From the NCBI RefSeq assembly GCF_030124375.1, contig NZ_JASKLS010000005.1:1-64000 (forward strand): a stretch of DNA of 64,000 nt, given 5' to 3'. Source of the DNA: Sinorhizobium sp. 6-70. GTDB lineage: Bacteria > Pseudomonadota > Alphaproteobacteria > Rhizobiales > Rhizobiaceae. Shown piece by piece: positions 29,112 to 38,350 of the stretch. Within the stretch, counting starts at the first letter, position 1. Every line of letters begins with the position of its first letter. Made by a program: the position numbers and the translations under genes. Under the pieces are notes generated by a model, which did no database searches, was not told where the DNA came from, and worked only from the letters and a program-made list of their open reading frames with translations.

Positions 29112-29738
29112 TTAGCAGAAACCAGCCTGTTTTAACAATTGATAGGCTTGAATAACCGCGCGAAAACGGTCTTCAGATCCCCTGTCTCCGCCATTTGCAT
29201 CAGGGTGATGCTTCTTGACGAGCTCCTTGTAGGCGGCCTTGATATCGGCAGCCGTTGCCGAGGCCGCAAGACCAAGCGTTTCGAAGGCCTTGGCTTCGAG
29301 TGTTTTCAGCTTGCGCAGGCGCGGCTCATGCCGAGCCGACCGGGCGCGCGCCTCGTTGAAGAAGCCGAACGGATCGCGCATGCGGGCCTGTGCCCCGGCC
29401 GTGCCGGAACGCATCTGCGACTGGCTCGGCCCGTTGCGGGCGTTCTTGTTGACGCCGACGGTCCAGGTCGGGCGGTGACCGGTCACCGCTTCCTTCTGGT
29501 AGCGCGCGATCTCGGTATCGGAGAGGCCGGAGAAGTAATTATAGCCCTTGTTGTATTCCTTCACATGTTCGAAGCAGAACATGAAATATTCGCCCTCGGC
29601 ATTGCGGCCGACCGGGGCCCGATGCATCGCCTTCTTGTCGCAACCGTCCCACTGGCACATGGGCGCAGACGGCTCTGCGCGCGGCTCGACCTTGCGGCGC
29701 GTACGGATGCGATCGAAGTATTTTGAATCGAGTTTCAT
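29112..29738 (-). CDS. J-domain (DnaJ-like) protein
   Basis: 208 residues from the ATG at 29738 (29747 also possible). The J domain is C-terminal: [34 protein letters not shown], with the HPD motif intact. The N-terminal part has Cys pairs (CQWDGC and CFEH) that could bind zinc, and an RRK-rich start ([10 protein letters not shown]). It stimulates Hsp70-type ATPase; its partner is unknown. It is divergent from bolA, an arrangement common in Rhizobiales. Confidence 0.88.
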   Translation of the reverse strand: MKLDSKYFDRIRTRRKVEPRAEPSAPMCQWDGCDKKAMHRAPVGRNAEGEYFMFCFEHVKEYNKGYNYFSGLSDTEIARYQKEAVTGHRPTWTVGVNKNARNGPSQSQMRSGTAGAQARMRDPFGFFNEARARSARHEPRLRKLKTLEAKAFETLGLAASATAADIKAAYKELVKKHHPDANGGDRGSEDRFRAVIQAYQLLKQAGFC

Positions 29739-29873
29739 AGCCGACATTATGGGGTTTGAAGGGCCCCACAACAAGAATTGACAAAGACGAATGTTGCTGG
29801 CTTTGTGCGAGCATTTTGCGCCGCCAAGGCTCATGCGGACGGCCTAGGGCTCATGCGGATGGCACTGCGCCTC

Positions 29874-29903
29874 GCAGCAAGCAGGGAAGCAGCAAGCAGG
29901 GAA
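29874..29903. repeat. Perfect 15-base tandem duplication before bolA
   Basis: GCAGCAAGCAGGGAA occurs twice, back to back, ending 13 bases before the bolA start. A second short duplication, GGCTCATGCGGA, occurs at 29828 and 29848 (period 20). Confidence 0.85.
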
Positions 29904-29916
29904 ATAGGACGGAAGA

Positions 29917-30198
29917 ATGTCGCTGCAAAGCCGGATCGAACAGAAACTCCTCGAAGCTTTCCAACCGGAGCGCCTTGCGGTGATCAACGAAAGCCATCTG
30001 CATGCCGGTCACCAGCCGGGTTTCGACGGCGAAGGCGAGACGCATTTCAGAATCAGGATTGTTTCCAGCGCATTTTCAGGCATGAGTCGAGTGGCGCGCC
30101 ACCGCGCGATCAACGACCTCCTGAAGCCGGAACTCGATCAAGGTCTGCATGCGCTCGCCGTCGAACCGGCCGCACCGGGAGAGCCGACGAGCTGGTGA
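29917..30198 (+). CDS. bolA: BolA family protein
   Basis: 93 residues. The BolA pattern is clear: IEQKLLEAFQPERLAVINES, then HFRIRIVSSAFSGMSRVARHRAINDLL. The conserved His in HAGH is present; it could bind an Fe-S cluster together with a monothiol glutaredoxin. BolA proteins take part in iron regulation and envelope/stress responses. RBS AGGACGGA lies close upstream. It is divergent from the J-domain gene. Confidence 0.92.
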   Translation: MSLQSRIEQKLLEAFQPERLAVINESHLHAGHQPGFDGEGETHFRIRIVSSAFSGMSRVARHRAINDLLKPELDQGLHALAVEPAAPGEPTSW

Positions 30199-30234
30199 GC
30201 CGCGTCACGCTTTCTGCTCCCTTGACCCTTTGAA

Positions 30235-31542
30235 CTAGGCGATCGACGTCCCATCCTCGGCCGGGCGGATGCGCAGCTTGGTGATCCGGTTCCTGACCCG
30301 CTTCATGACGATGAAGCGCTTGCCGTAGAAGGTGAAAGCCTGCCGCTCTTCCGGGATACTCTTCGATTCATGGATGACGAGGCCGGCGACGGTGGTTGCC
30401 TCCTCGTCCGGCAGCGACCAGTCCAGCGCCCGGTTGAGGTCGCGGATCGGCACCGAGCCGTCGACGACGATCGACCCGTCGGCCTCCTGCCGCACGCCCT
30501 GGATGTCGATATCGTGCTCGTCGGCGATATCGCCGACGATCTCCTCAAGGATATCCTCGAGCGTCACGAGACCCTGGACCTGGCCGTATTCGTCGACGAC
30601 GATCGCGAGGTGCAGCTTGCGCCGCAGAAACGCATTGAGCTGGTCCCCGAGGTTGGTCGTATCCGGGACGAACCATGGCTTCTGCGCGATCTTGACGACG
30701 TCGAGGCTCGCGGGCTCGACATCGGGTTCCGCAAGCGCGCGCAGGAGATCCTTGGAATGGATGACCCCGATGATATTGTCGGTCGATCCGCGCCAGAGCG
30801 GCAGGCGCGTGAACGGAGCTTCGAGGATCTCCCGAACGCAGAGCTCCGGCGGCTCATCCGCATTGATCGCGCGCATGGCGGTGCGGTGGATCATGATATC
30901 GGAGACCTCGAGTTCGCCGAGGTCGAGCACGCCGCCGAGCCGGTCGAGGTCCGCCTTGATCACGGATCCCTCCCGGTGGAGCAGGTCGACGGCACCGCGC
31001 AGCTCTTCCTGTGCCGACAGCATCGGCTTGTCGGACGAAAGGTTGACGCCGAAGAGGGTCAAAAGGCGCCGGACGAAGGCATTGATGAGTGCCGACACCG
31101 GACCGGCGACCGCCATGAAGGGCCTTACCAGGGGTGCCACGGCGAGCGCGAACCGGTCCGGGAAGGCAATCGCCCAACTCTTCGGCAGCACTTCGGCAAA
31201 GACGACGAGCAGCACGGTCATGCCGAGCGTGGCGATTGCTACGGCGAAATCGCCGACGAGGCCGATCAGGAGGCTCGTGGCCAGGGATGTGGCGAGAATG
31301 GTGACGAGGTTGTTGCCGAGAAGCAGCGTTCCAACGAGGCGGTCACGCCGCTCGATCAGCCGGCTGACGACGCCCGCCCGGCGATCGCCGTTGCTCTCGA
31401 GCGTGTGCATGCGCGCCCGGGAGGCCGCGGTCAAGGCGGCCTCCGATCCGGAGAAGAAGGCCGAAAGCAACAAGAGGCAAATAACCGAAACGAGAGACAG
31501 CCAGTGTTCCGCCAGAAAGGCCAGAAACGCGTCACCGGTCAT
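30235..31542 (-). CDS. HlyC/CorC family transporter (CNNM/DUF21 with CBS domains)
   Basis: 435 residues. The N-terminal DUF21 (CNNM) membrane domain (about 1-180: SGSEAALTAASRARMH, four helices) is followed by two CBS domains (VSDIMIHRTAMRAINADE; PWFVPDTTNLGDQLNAFLRR) and a C-terminal CorC_HlyC domain (ADGSIVVDGSVPIRDLNRAL). Relatives act in magnesium/cobalt efflux. Its start overlaps the aroB stop by four bases, so it is in the aroK-aroB operon. Confidence 0.92.
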   Translation of the reverse strand: MTGDAFLAFLAEHWLSLVSVICLLLLSAFFSGSEAALTAASRARMHTLESNGDRRAGVVSRLIERRDRLVGTLLLGNNLVTILATSLATSLLIGLVGDFAVAIATLGMTVLLVVFAEVLPKSWAIAFPDRFALAVAPLVRPFMAVAGPVSALINAFVRRLLTLFGVNLSSDKPMLSAQEELRGAVDLLHREGSVIKADLDRLGGVLDLGELEVSDIMIHRTAMRAINADEPPELCVREILEAPFTRLPLWRGSTDNIIGVIHSKDLLRALAEPDVEPASLDVVKIAQKPWFVPDTTNLGDQLNAFLRRKLHLAIVVDEYGQVQGLVTLEDILEEIVGDIADEHDIDIQGVRQEADGSIVVDGSVPIRDLNRALDWSLPDEEATTVAGLVIHESKSIPEERQAFTFYGKRFIVMKRVRNRITKLRIRPAEDGTSIA

Positions 31543-32672
31543 TGGGGGTGCTTCTCCTTGAGGAAGCTCAGCACTTCCGAGAACGGAACATCGTCGGCAA
31601 CGAAGGACTGACCGATACCTCTGGTGAGGATGAAGGTAAGTTTGCCGCCCTTCACCTTCTTGTCCTGGGCGATCGCGTCCATCAATCGCTCGGCCGGCGG
31701 CAGGCTGCCGGGTATGTCGGCCATCCGCGTCGGCAGGCCGACGGCTTTGAGATGAGTTTCCACGCGGCGCGCGTCGTCGGGGCTCGCGAGGTTCATGCGG
31801 GCCGAGAACTCGTGTGCCAGCACCATGCCGATCGCGACGCCCTCGCCGTGCACCAGGCGGGCGCTGTCATATTCCGTCGCCGCCTCCAGAGCGTGGCCGA
31901 AGGTGTGTCCGAGGTTGAGAAGCGCGCGCAAGCCGTTCTCGCGTTCGTCCGCAGCCACGACGTCGGCCTTCGCCTGGCAACTGACGGCAATGGCCTCGAT
32001 CCGCGCCGCCCCCCCCGCAAAGACGGCCTGCCAGTTCCGTTCGAGCCAATCGAAAAAATCCGGCTTGTCGATCAGGCCATATTTGGCGACTTCGGCATAA
32101 CCCGCCCGGAATTCGCGCGGGCTTAAGGTATCGAGCACGTCGGTGTCGGCAAGCACCAGATCCGGCTGGTGAAAAACACCGATCAGGTTCTTGCCATGCG
32201 GCGAATTGATCCCGGTCTTGCCGCCGACGGATGAATCGACCTGTGCCAGCAGCGACGTTGGAATCTGGATGAAGCGCGAACCGCGGCGGACAATACCAGC
32301 GGCAAAGCCGGTGAGATCGCCGATGACACCACCGCCAAGCGCGATCACCGCGTCGTTCCGCTCGATCCTGGCGCCGAGCACGGTCTCGCAGACTGGGATG
32401 AGATGGTCGAAGCTCTTCGTCTTTTCGCCGGCGGGCAGCGCGAGCGAGACGGCCTCGATGCCGCTTTCATTGAGGCTTGCCATGAGCGGCGGAAGATAGC
32501 GGGGCGCAACGTTCTCGTCGGTGATGACCGCCATCTTCCGGCCCTTGAGGCGCGAGGCGATTTCCTTGCCCGCCGCGGCGATGAGGCCGGGGCCTATGAG
32601 AATGTCGTAGGAGCGATCTCCGAGGTCCACGCGGACCTTGCGTTCGGCGGCGGGTGTCACATGGCTATTCAT
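31539..32672 (-). CDS. aroB: 3-dehydroquinate synthase
   Basis: 377 residues. NAD-binding region ALGGGVIGDLTGFAAGIVRRG, active-site stretch QIPTSLLAQVDSSVGGKTGI, Zn ligands in LNLGHTFGHALE and HGEGVAIGM. It makes 3-dehydroquinate from DAHP in the shikimate pathway. It overlaps aroK by eight bases upstream and the CorC-type gene by four bases downstream. Confidence 0.97.
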   Translation of the reverse strand: MNSHVTPAAERKVRVDLGDRSYDILIGPGLIAAAGKEIASRLKGRKMAVITDENVAPRYLPPLMASLNESGIEAVSLALPAGEKTKSFDHLIPVCETVLGARIERNDAVIALGGGVIGDLTGFAAGIVRRGSRFIQIPTSLLAQVDSSVGGKTGINSPHGKNLIGVFHQPDLVLADTDVLDTLSPREFRAGYAEVAKYGLIDKPDFFDWLERNWQAVFAGGAARIEAIAVSCQAKADVVAADERENGLRALLNLGHTFGHALEAATEYDSARLVHGEGVAIGMVLAHEFSARMNLASPDDARRVETHLKAVGLPTRMADIPGSLPPAERLMDAIAQDKKVKGGKLTFILTRGIGQSFVADDVPFSEVLSFLKEKHPQ

Positions 32673-33255
32673 GGCTTTGAGCTTTCTGGCGATCGGCGAT
32701 GGCGGCGAGAACCTCCTCTACGATCATCTCCTTTTTCACATCGCGCGAAAGGACCGTCAGATCCGCCTCCGCATAGATCGGGTAACGCGCACGCATCAGG
32801 TTTTCGAGCGTCTGCTTCGGGTTCTCGGTTTTCAGAAGCGGCCGGGTATCGCGCTTGTTCACCCGCTCCCACAGCACATCGAGATCCGCATTGAGCCAGA
32901 TCGTCACGCCGCCCTTCTTGATCTGTCGACGCGAGCGTTCGTTGATGTAAGCGCCGCCACCGGTCGAGACCACCCTGGGGCCGGATCTCAGCAGACGTTT
33001 CAGCACGCGGGCCTCGAGCGCACGAAATTCTTCCTCGCCATAGGCCGCGAAAAGCTCGCTGATCGTCATGCGGGAAACACGCTCGATCTCATGATCGGAA
33101 TCGATGAAGGGAATGCCGAGCGCCTGCGCGGTCAGCCGACCGATTGCCGATTTTCCCGCTCCCATCAAGCCGATGAAAACGAGGTTGCGCTTACCGAGGG
33201 CGAGCTTCGCCCGTTCGGCAAGCGTCGCGGAAACCGTTTCGGTCACGTCGTTCAT
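32665..33255 (-). CDS. aroK: Shikimate kinase
   Basis: 196 residues. Walker A GLMGAGKSAIGRLTA; shikimate-binding residues in FIDSDHEIER and STGGGAYINERS; lid Arg in RDTRPLL. It phosphorylates shikimate at O3. First gene of an overlapping aroK-aroB-corC-type operon. An N-terminal extension (MNDVTETVSATLAERAKLAL) before the kinase core is usual in Rhizobiales. Confidence 0.96.
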   Translation of the reverse strand: MNDVTETVSATLAERAKLALGKRNLVFIGLMGAGKSAIGRLTAQALGIPFIDSDHEIERVSRMTISELFAAYGEEEFRALEARVLKRLLRSGPRVVSTGGGAYINERSRRQIKKGGVTIWLNADLDVLWERVNKRDTRPLLKTENPKQTLENLMRARYPIYAEADLTVLSRDVKKEMIVEEVLAAIADRQKAQSHE

Positions 33256-33380
33256 TGCGCTTCATTTTCCCCATTCCCCTCCGATATCGACAAATCGACG
33301 GGGAGCGTCAAGTCGTCGCGCGTGACGCGCGACGCTTCTTGAACTCGACAGCAGGGCCGTTCATATAGTTCACGCATCCG

Positions 33381-33461
33381 CTGCAGACGCATGGAAGGCC
33401 GCTGCAGGACTTTGAAGAACGACTGCATGATCTTAACCGACTTCGAGTAGGAATCATGCAG
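33381..33461 (-). repeat. RIME1-like element, degenerate copy 10
   Basis: Clear part: CTGCATGATCTTAACCGAC...GAATCATGCAG. The first palindrome (CTGCAGACGC...GCTGCAGG) is degraded. It ends just before the ribosome site of the 49-residue gene. Confidence 0.65.
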
Positions 33462-33472
33462 AGGAGACCGAA

Positions 33473-33622
33473 ATGCCGACCCTTTTCCGCTTCCTGTTCT
33501 TCTTGGCCGTCTTCGCCGCCATCGTCTATGGCACGATGGTCGCGCTCGTGACTTTCGTCGAGCCGGTCGAACGGGATGTCACGGTGCGCATTCCATCGGA
33601 ACGGGTCAACAAGCCGCAATGA
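33473..33622 (+). CDS. 49-residue single-pass membrane protein, coupled to xerD
   Basis: Short gene with a strong GAGGAG ribosome site. It encodes a hydrophobic N-terminus ([20 protein letters not shown]) and a polar C-terminal tail ([19 protein letters not shown]). Its TGA stop overlaps the xerD ATG (ATGA), so translation is coupled. The tail's regular charge pattern and good codon use support a real gene. The function is unknown, and I do not recognise a named family. Confidence 0.75.
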   Translation: MPTLFRFLFFLAVFAAIVYGTMVALVTFVEPVERDVTVRIPSERVNKPQ

Positions 33623-34572
33623 ACGACCGATCAGCCGCCTATGTCGAGTCCTTTCTGGAAATGATGAGCGCCGAGCGCGGCGCGGCGACCAATACGCTGC
33701 AATCCTATGAACACGATCTGGAAGACGCGCTCTCCTTCCTGCGGACCCGTGGCACACGGCTCGCCGATGCCTCGGCCGACGACCTGAGAAGTTACCTTTC
33801 CCATCTCGCCGGCGAGGGCTTCAAATCCTCTTCACAGGCGCGCCGCCTGTCCGCGTTGCGGCAATTCTACAAGTTTCTTTACGCCGAAGGGCTTAGGGGC
33901 GACGATCCGACCGGTATCCTCGACGCGCCGAAGAAGGCACGTGCGCTGCCGAAGACGCTCAGCATCGATGACGTGACCAGGCTCATCGGCCAGGCGGAAA
34001 CCGAAGCGGCCACCGGCGGTGAAGACGCATTGACGAAACTGCGCATGCACGCGTTGATCGAGCTTCTCTATGCAACGGGGATGCGTGTCAGCGAACTCGT
34101 CTCGCTGCCGGCAAGCGTGCTTTCACAGAACGGCCGCTTCCTCGTCATTCGCGGCAAGGGCAACAAGGAAAGGCTGGTACCGTTGTCGCAGGCCGCCATG
34201 CGCGCCATGCGCGCCTATGGCGATGCGCTCAGATCGAAGAATGCGGAGGCCGACCGGCCCGAGGAGAGCCCATGGCTCTTTCCTTCCTATGGGAAGACCG
34301 GCTATCTGCCGCGCCAGGTTTTCGCACGCGACCTCAAGGGCCTCGCGGCGCGCGCCGGCATAAGGGTCGCGACGATCTCGCCGCACGTGCTGCGTCATGC
34401 CTTCGCCAGCCACCTGCTCGCCAACGGCGCCGACCTGCGCGCCGTGCAGGAACTGCTCGGCCATTCGGACATTTCAACGACACAAATCTATACGCATGTG
34501 CTTGAAGAACGGCTGCATGACCTCGTGCAAAACCATCACCCCCTTGCCAAACAGGCGAAAAAACAGGATTAG
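33619..34572 (+). CDS. xerD: Site-specific tyrosine recombinase XerD
   Basis: 317 residues. Catalytic residues of tyrosine recombinases are all visible: R156 (GMRVSEL), K180 (RGKGNKER), H256 and R259 (HVLRH), H282 (GHSDIS) and Y291 (QIYTHV). The N-terminal core-binding domain ([20 protein letters not shown]) fits XerD. With XerC it resolves chromosome dimers at dif. It is in the order (49-residue protein)-xerD-accA. It is part of the core chromosome, not a phage integrase: it is divergent from aroK and lies beside no att-like tRNA. Confidence 0.93.
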   Translation: MNDRSAAYVESFLEMMSAERGAATNTLQSYEHDLEDALSFLRTRGTRLADASADDLRSYLSHLAGEGFKSSSQARRLSALRQFYKFLYAEGLRGDDPTGILDAPKKARALPKTLSIDDVTRLIGQAETEAATGGEDALTKLRMHALIELLYATGMRVSELVSLPASVLSQNGRFLVIRGKGNKERLVPLSQAAMRAMRAYGDALRSKNAEADRPEESPWLFPSYGKTGYLPRQVFARDLKGLAARAGIRVATISPHVLRHAFASHLLANGADLRAVQELLGHSDISTTQIYTHVLEERLHDLVQNHHPLAKQAKKQD

Positions 34573-34635
34573 GACCGCCGGGCAGGCTGGCTTCGACCGG
34601 ACAGCCCTGTCGCAAATTGATCGGAAACGCATCTC

Positions 34636-35589
34636 ATGCACAACTATCTCGACTTCGAAAAACCCATCTCTGATCTCGAAGGCAAGATTCTCGAACTGAA
34701 GAAGCTCGCCAGCGAAGATGAGAGTGTGAACACATCCGACGAGATCGCGCGGCTTGAGGTGCGTGTACGCGACGCGATGGTCGAGATCTATTCCAAGCTG
34801 TCGCCGTGGCAGAAGACGCAGGTCGCCCGCCACCCGTCACGCCCGCATTTCCTCGACTATTCCGCCGAACTCTTCACCGAATTCACGCCGCTCGCCGGCG
34901 ACCGCAACTTCGGCAATGACGATGCGATCCAGGCTGGGCTCGCCCGCTTTCGCGGCACGCCTGTAGCCGTCCTCGGCCAGGAAAAAGGCAACGACACCAA
35001 GTCGCGCATCAAGCACAATTTCGGCAGCCCCCGCCCGGAAGGCTATCGCAAGGCGATCCGCGTCATGGAAATGGCCGACCGCTTCAGCCTGCCGCTGATC
35101 ACGCTGGTCGACACGGCAGGCGCTTATCCTGGCGTCGGCGCCGAGGAGCGCGGCCAGGCCGAGGCGATCGCCCGCTCGACCGAAATGTGCCTCAACGTCA
35201 AGGTGCCGATCGTGACCGTGGTCATCGGTGAAGGCGGCTCAGGCGGCGCGATCGCGATCGCAACAGGCAACCGCGTCTTTATGCTGGAACACGCAATCTA
35301 CAGCGTCATCTCGCCGGAGGGCGCGGCTTCGATCCTGTGGCGCGATTCGACGCGCGCCAAGGAGGCCGCTAGCAGCATGAAGATCACCGCCGAGGACCTG
35401 AAATCGCTCGGCGTCATCGACGGTATCATTCCCGAACCGGTCGGCGGTGCGCATCGCGACCCGGCGTCGGTGATCAGCCGCACCGGGACCGTTATCGCGG
35501 ACGCGCTCAAGGAGCTTTCCGGCCGCAACGGTGACGAATTGCGGACCGACCGCCGGCAGAAATACCTCAACATCGGCCGAAATCTCTGA
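34636..35589 (+). CDS. accA: Acetyl-CoA carboxylase carboxyltransferase subunit alpha
   Basis: 317 residues. Starts [20 protein letters not shown], the typical AccA N-terminus. The crotonase-like core includes [55 protein letters not shown] and [13 protein letters not shown]. It transfers the carboxyl group from biotin to acetyl-CoA, the first step of fatty acid synthesis, together with AccD. It is 63 bases after xerD. Confidence 0.97.
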   Translation: MHNYLDFEKPISDLEGKILELKKLASEDESVNTSDEIARLEVRVRDAMVEIYSKLSPWQKTQVARHPSRPHFLDYSAELFTEFTPLAGDRNFGNDDAIQAGLARFRGTPVAVLGQEKGNDTKSRIKHNFGSPRPEGYRKAIRVMEMADRFSLPLITLVDTAGAYPGVGAEERGQAEAIARSTEMCLNVKVPIVTVVIGEGGSGGAIAIATGNRVFMLEHAIYSVISPEGAASILWRDSTRAKEAASSMKITAEDLKSLGVIDGIIPEPVGGAHRDPASVISRTGTVIADALKELSGRNGDELRTDRRQKYLNIGRNL

Positions 35590-35636
35590 ACCATTGCGAT
35601 TAAAAACGCCGGCAACGGCAACCGGAAATCAAACTG

Positions 35637-35653
35637 TGGCCAAATCTTGGCCA
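35637..35653. promoter_or_regulatory. Perfect dyad TGGCCAA-N3-TTGGCCA after accA
   Basis: Seven-base arms with a three-base spacer, 48 bases after accA and 150 bases before the L,D-transpeptidase gene. No U-run follows, so an operator-like site is as likely as a terminator. Confidence 0.35.
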
Positions 35654-35802
35654 TATTCGTGCGGTCATGAAAGATGGCATGCGCAGGGGGATCCTGCAGG
35701 GTTAAGATTTCGTGAAGAATAATCGCTTACTGATTCGTTGAGGGCGCCCCTCGACGGGACGGCGCTCAATGACGGATTGTGTTTTTTAACGGGCCTCTGC
35801 CG

Positions 35803-37239
35803 ATGCGTATCAGGAACCTTGTCGCCACCGCCGCTATTGCAGCCGCGCTTGCCGGCTGCACCAACGAGACGCTGGATTCGGTCAATCTCTCCTCGGTCAA
35901 GAGCAAGACCAACTATCAGGTCTCCAGCAAGATGACCGCCAAGATGCGCGAACTGGGGATGCAGAAGACGTCTCCGATCGCGCTCAGGATCTTCAAGGAG
36001 GAAGGCACGCTCGAAGTCTGGAAGGCGAACGCCGCCAACCGCTTTCAGCTCCTGAAGAGCTACAAGATCTGCGCGTGGTCCGGAAAGCTCGGTCCCAAGG
36101 TGAAGGAAGGCGACCGGCAGGCCCCGGAAGGGTTCTATCCGCTCTTCCCGCACCAGATGAATCCCAATTCCAACTATTATCTCGCGATCAACACCGGGTT
36201 TCCCAATACCTACGACAAGGCGAACGGCCATTCCGGCACGCATCTGATGATCCATGGCGCCTGCTCTTCATCGGGCTGTTACTCGATGACCGACGAGCAG
36301 ATCATCGAGATCTTCGCGCTTGCGCGTGACGCCTTCAAGGGTGGGCAGCAAAGCGTGCAGCTCCAGGCCTTCCCCTTCCGCATGACGGCGGAGAACATGG
36401 CCCGCCATCGCGACAATCCGAACATCGAGTTCTGGAAGATGCTGAAGACTGGCTACGATCAGTTCGAGGTGACGAAGCGCCCGCCGGAAGTGAACGTCTG
36501 CGAGAGGAAGTACGTCTTCAACCAGCAGAGCGACGGCGCGTTCAATCCGATGGGCCAATGCCCCGCCATGTCGACGCCGCCGGCACTGCAGGTGGCGATG
36601 GCAAGCTTCGAAAAGGACTATCAGCGCGATTACGACAAGGCGCTGAAGAAGTACGACGGCATGGTCTGGTACGAGCCGACCGAAGCGGAGCGCAAGGCGA
36701 TCGTCGCCGACCAGCGCAAGGGCCGCGAACTCGCCTATGCTCCCACGGGCACCTCGCTCGACGCCGGCAAGATGATGAAGGTGAGCGACCTCGAAAAGAA
36801 GCTTGCCGACGAGAAGGCGGCCGAGGAAGCCAAGCAGGCGGCGCTGGTCCAGAGGGAGGCGTTCGAGAAGGCGACCCGCGGCGGGACAAGTGTTCCGGTA
36901 CCGCAGGCAAGCCCGGTCGAGCGCCCCGTTCTGCAGGCCGCCGTCCAACCGGCGCCCGCAAGGAAATCCTTCTGGAACCTGTTCTCGGCAAGCGAGCAGG
37001 ACGCCCCGGCCCCCACGACGGTTCAGGCACCCGAGCAGCCGGCCGCCGTTCAGCCAGGCGCACCGCAGCCCGCGACAAACCAGCAGCCGACGGCCGCCGA
37101 CCAGAAGCAGGCACCAACGCCGGCCGGAAGCAATGCACAAGTGGCCGCGGCTCCGGCGGAAAACCCGCAGGTGCCAGCCGAACAACCCGCCGCCGAGCAG
37201 CCGAAGAAGCGCCCGTTCTGGAAGATCTGGGGCAATTGA
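35803..37239 (+). CDS. L,D-transpeptidase (YkuD) lipoprotein
   Basis: 478 residues from the ATG at 35803. The signal ends in a lipobox (ATAAIAAALAGC, Cys at about 19). The YkuD/L,D-transpeptidase domain is at about 90-200, with active-site motif HLMIHGACSSSGCYSM (Cys nucleophile). The C-terminal ~130 residues are rich in Pro, Gln and Ala (for example QPAAVQPGAPQPATNQQP). These enzymes form 3-3 crosslinks or link outer-membrane proteins to peptidoglycan. The start of tusA overlaps the stop codon. A GTG start at 35779 is possible but ahead of the lipobox by eight more residues. Confidence 0.9.
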   Translation: MRIRNLVATAAIAAALAGCTNETLDSVNLSSVKSKTNYQVSSKMTAKMRELGMQKTSPIALRIFKEEGTLEVWKANAANRFQLLKSYKICAWSGKLGPKVKEGDRQAPEGFYPLFPHQMNPNSNYYLAINTGFPNTYDKANGHSGTHLMIHGACSSSGCYSMTDEQIIEIFALARDAFKGGQQSVQLQAFPFRMTAENMARHRDNPNIEFWKMLKTGYDQFEVTKRPPEVNVCERKYVFNQQSDGAFNPMGQCPAMSTPPALQVAMASFEKDYQRDYDKALKKYDGMVWYEPTEAERKAIVADQRKGRELAYAPTGTSLDAGKMMKVSDLEKKLADEKAAEEAKQAALVQREAFEKATRGGTSVPVPQASPVERPVLQAAVQPAPARKSFWNLFSASEQDAPAPTTVQAPEQPAAVQPGAPQPATNQQPTAADQKQAPTPAGSNAQVAAAPAENPQVPAEQPAAEQPKKRPFWKIWGN

Positions 37240-37475
37240 TGCCGGACGAACCCAGGACCGTCTGTGATCTGAGGGGGCTGAAATGCCCCCTTCCCGTTTT
37301 GAAGACGCGCAAGCGCATGCAGACGCTCGCTCCGGGCACCCTGCTCGAAATCGAGACAACGGATCCGCTCGCGGTGATCGACATTCCGCATTTCTGCAAC
37401 GAGGACGGACACCGGCTCGAGGACGCCGCGCCGACCGAGGGCGGCCATCGATTCCTCATCCGCAAGAAAGCCTGA
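37239..37475 (+). CDS. TusA-family sulfurtransferase
   Basis: 78 residues. The CPxP motif is intact (LRGLKCPLPVLKTRK), followed by PGTLLEIETTDPLAVIDIPHFC and the C-terminal EGGHRFLIRKK. TusA carries sulfur as a persulfide in tRNA thiolation and related pathways. It overlaps the L,D-transpeptidase stop by one base (TGATG). There is no obvious functional link between them. mnmA, another thiolation gene, is 19 kb away. Confidence 0.9.
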   Translation: MPDEPRTVCDLRGLKCPLPVLKTRKRMQTLAPGTLLEIETTDPLAVIDIPHFCNEDGHRLEDAAPTEGGHRFLIRKKA

Positions 37476-37509
37476 CGCGTCCAAGAAAGCGTGCAGGATT
37501 CAATCGCAG

Positions 37510-37562
37510 TCCCCTCATCCCGCTGCCGCGACCTTCTCCCCACAAACGGGGCGAAGGGACAA
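37510..37562. repeat. Rhizobial intergenic repeat, family 3 (CCTTCTCCCC type)
   Basis: CTCATCCCGCTGCCGCGACC leads to a CCTTCTCCCC...GGGGCGAAGG hairpin. The motif is familiar from rhizobial intergenic regions. Single copy in this window. Confidence 0.65.
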
Positions 37563-37671
37563 GCGGCGACCTCGGACGTCCCAGATCTTAGCCCTGTCGG
37601 CGTCCCACACCGTGGGCTCCAAGGCGGCCGGAATTCTTGCTATGATCGGCGAAATACGATGGGGCTGTACA

Positions 37672-38154
37672 ATGAACGATGCGAGCGACAATTTCCGCGA
37701 CAGTTCCGGCGCGGCGGTGCGGCCGCCGATCGTCTGGGCACTGGCGGTGGTGGCGGGGCGCGTGATCGACGCGCTCTACCCGCTTCCATTCCTGCCGGCG
37801 GCAGTGCCGGCCGGTTGGTTGGGCGCCATCGTGTTCCTCGCCGGCCTGGCACTGTTGATCTGGGCGGCGACGACCTTCCGCCGGGCGGGAACGAACATCC
37901 CCACCACCCAGCCGACGACGACGATTGTCGAAGAGGGGCCTTACCGCTTCAGCCGCAACCCGATCTATATCGGCATGTTTCTCGGCCTGATCGGCCTCGC
38001 TGTCGCCTTTGACAGCCTGTGGCTGCTCATCCTGCTGGTGCCGTTTTACTTCGTGATCCGCTACCTGGTGGTCGCCCGGGAGGAAGCCTATCTCGAAGTC
38101 AAGTTCGGCGAGGCCTATCGCGCCTACAAAAGCCGCGTCCGTCGTTGGCTGTAG
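37672..38154 (+). CDS. Isoprenylcysteine methyltransferase-family membrane protein
   Basis: 160 residues from the ATG at 37672 (37642 also possible). Four or so membrane helices, with the ICMT/PEMT-like motif GPYRFSRNPIYIGMFLGLIG, VARE-EAYLEVKFGEAYRAYK at the C-terminus (split from about 135). Such proteins methylate small or lipid substrates; the true substrate is unknown. No partner gene is evident. Confidence 0.88.
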   Translation: MNDASDNFRDSSGAAVRPPIVWALAVVAGRVIDALYPLPFLPAAVPAGWLGAIVFLAGLALLIWAATTFRRAGTNIPTTQPTTTIVEEGPYRFSRNPIYIGMFLGLIGLAVAFDSLWLLILLVPFYFVIRYLVVAREEAYLEVKFGEAYRAYKSRVRRWL

Positions 38155-38247
38155 GGGGCAAAGACGACGGCTTCCAACGGAGGATACGCGCCTCCTCACC
38201 GAGAAGGATCAAACCGCAGCCTGATCGAGCGCTTCTGCGCTGATTTA

Positions 38248-38350
38248 GGGCAATTCCAGGAAAAGTGTGTAACGGCTTTCCGTCCGGCATTGCGTAGTTT
38301 CAAAGAGTTAGATCTTTTCACTGTTTCAATGAAGCAATGAAAAGATCTAG
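38248..38350. repeat. Intergenic palindromic repeat, family 2 (copy)
   Basis: GCAATTCCAGGAAAAGTGTG unit, then a TCTTTTCACTG...CAATGAAAAGA dyad. Nearly identical to the element at 2215-2316. It contains the stop codon of the CobW-type gene. Confidence 0.8.

Noticed and set aside
33619..34572. XerD as a phage integrase
   Set aside because: It matches core XerD and sits next to aroK and accA, not at the tRNA patch.
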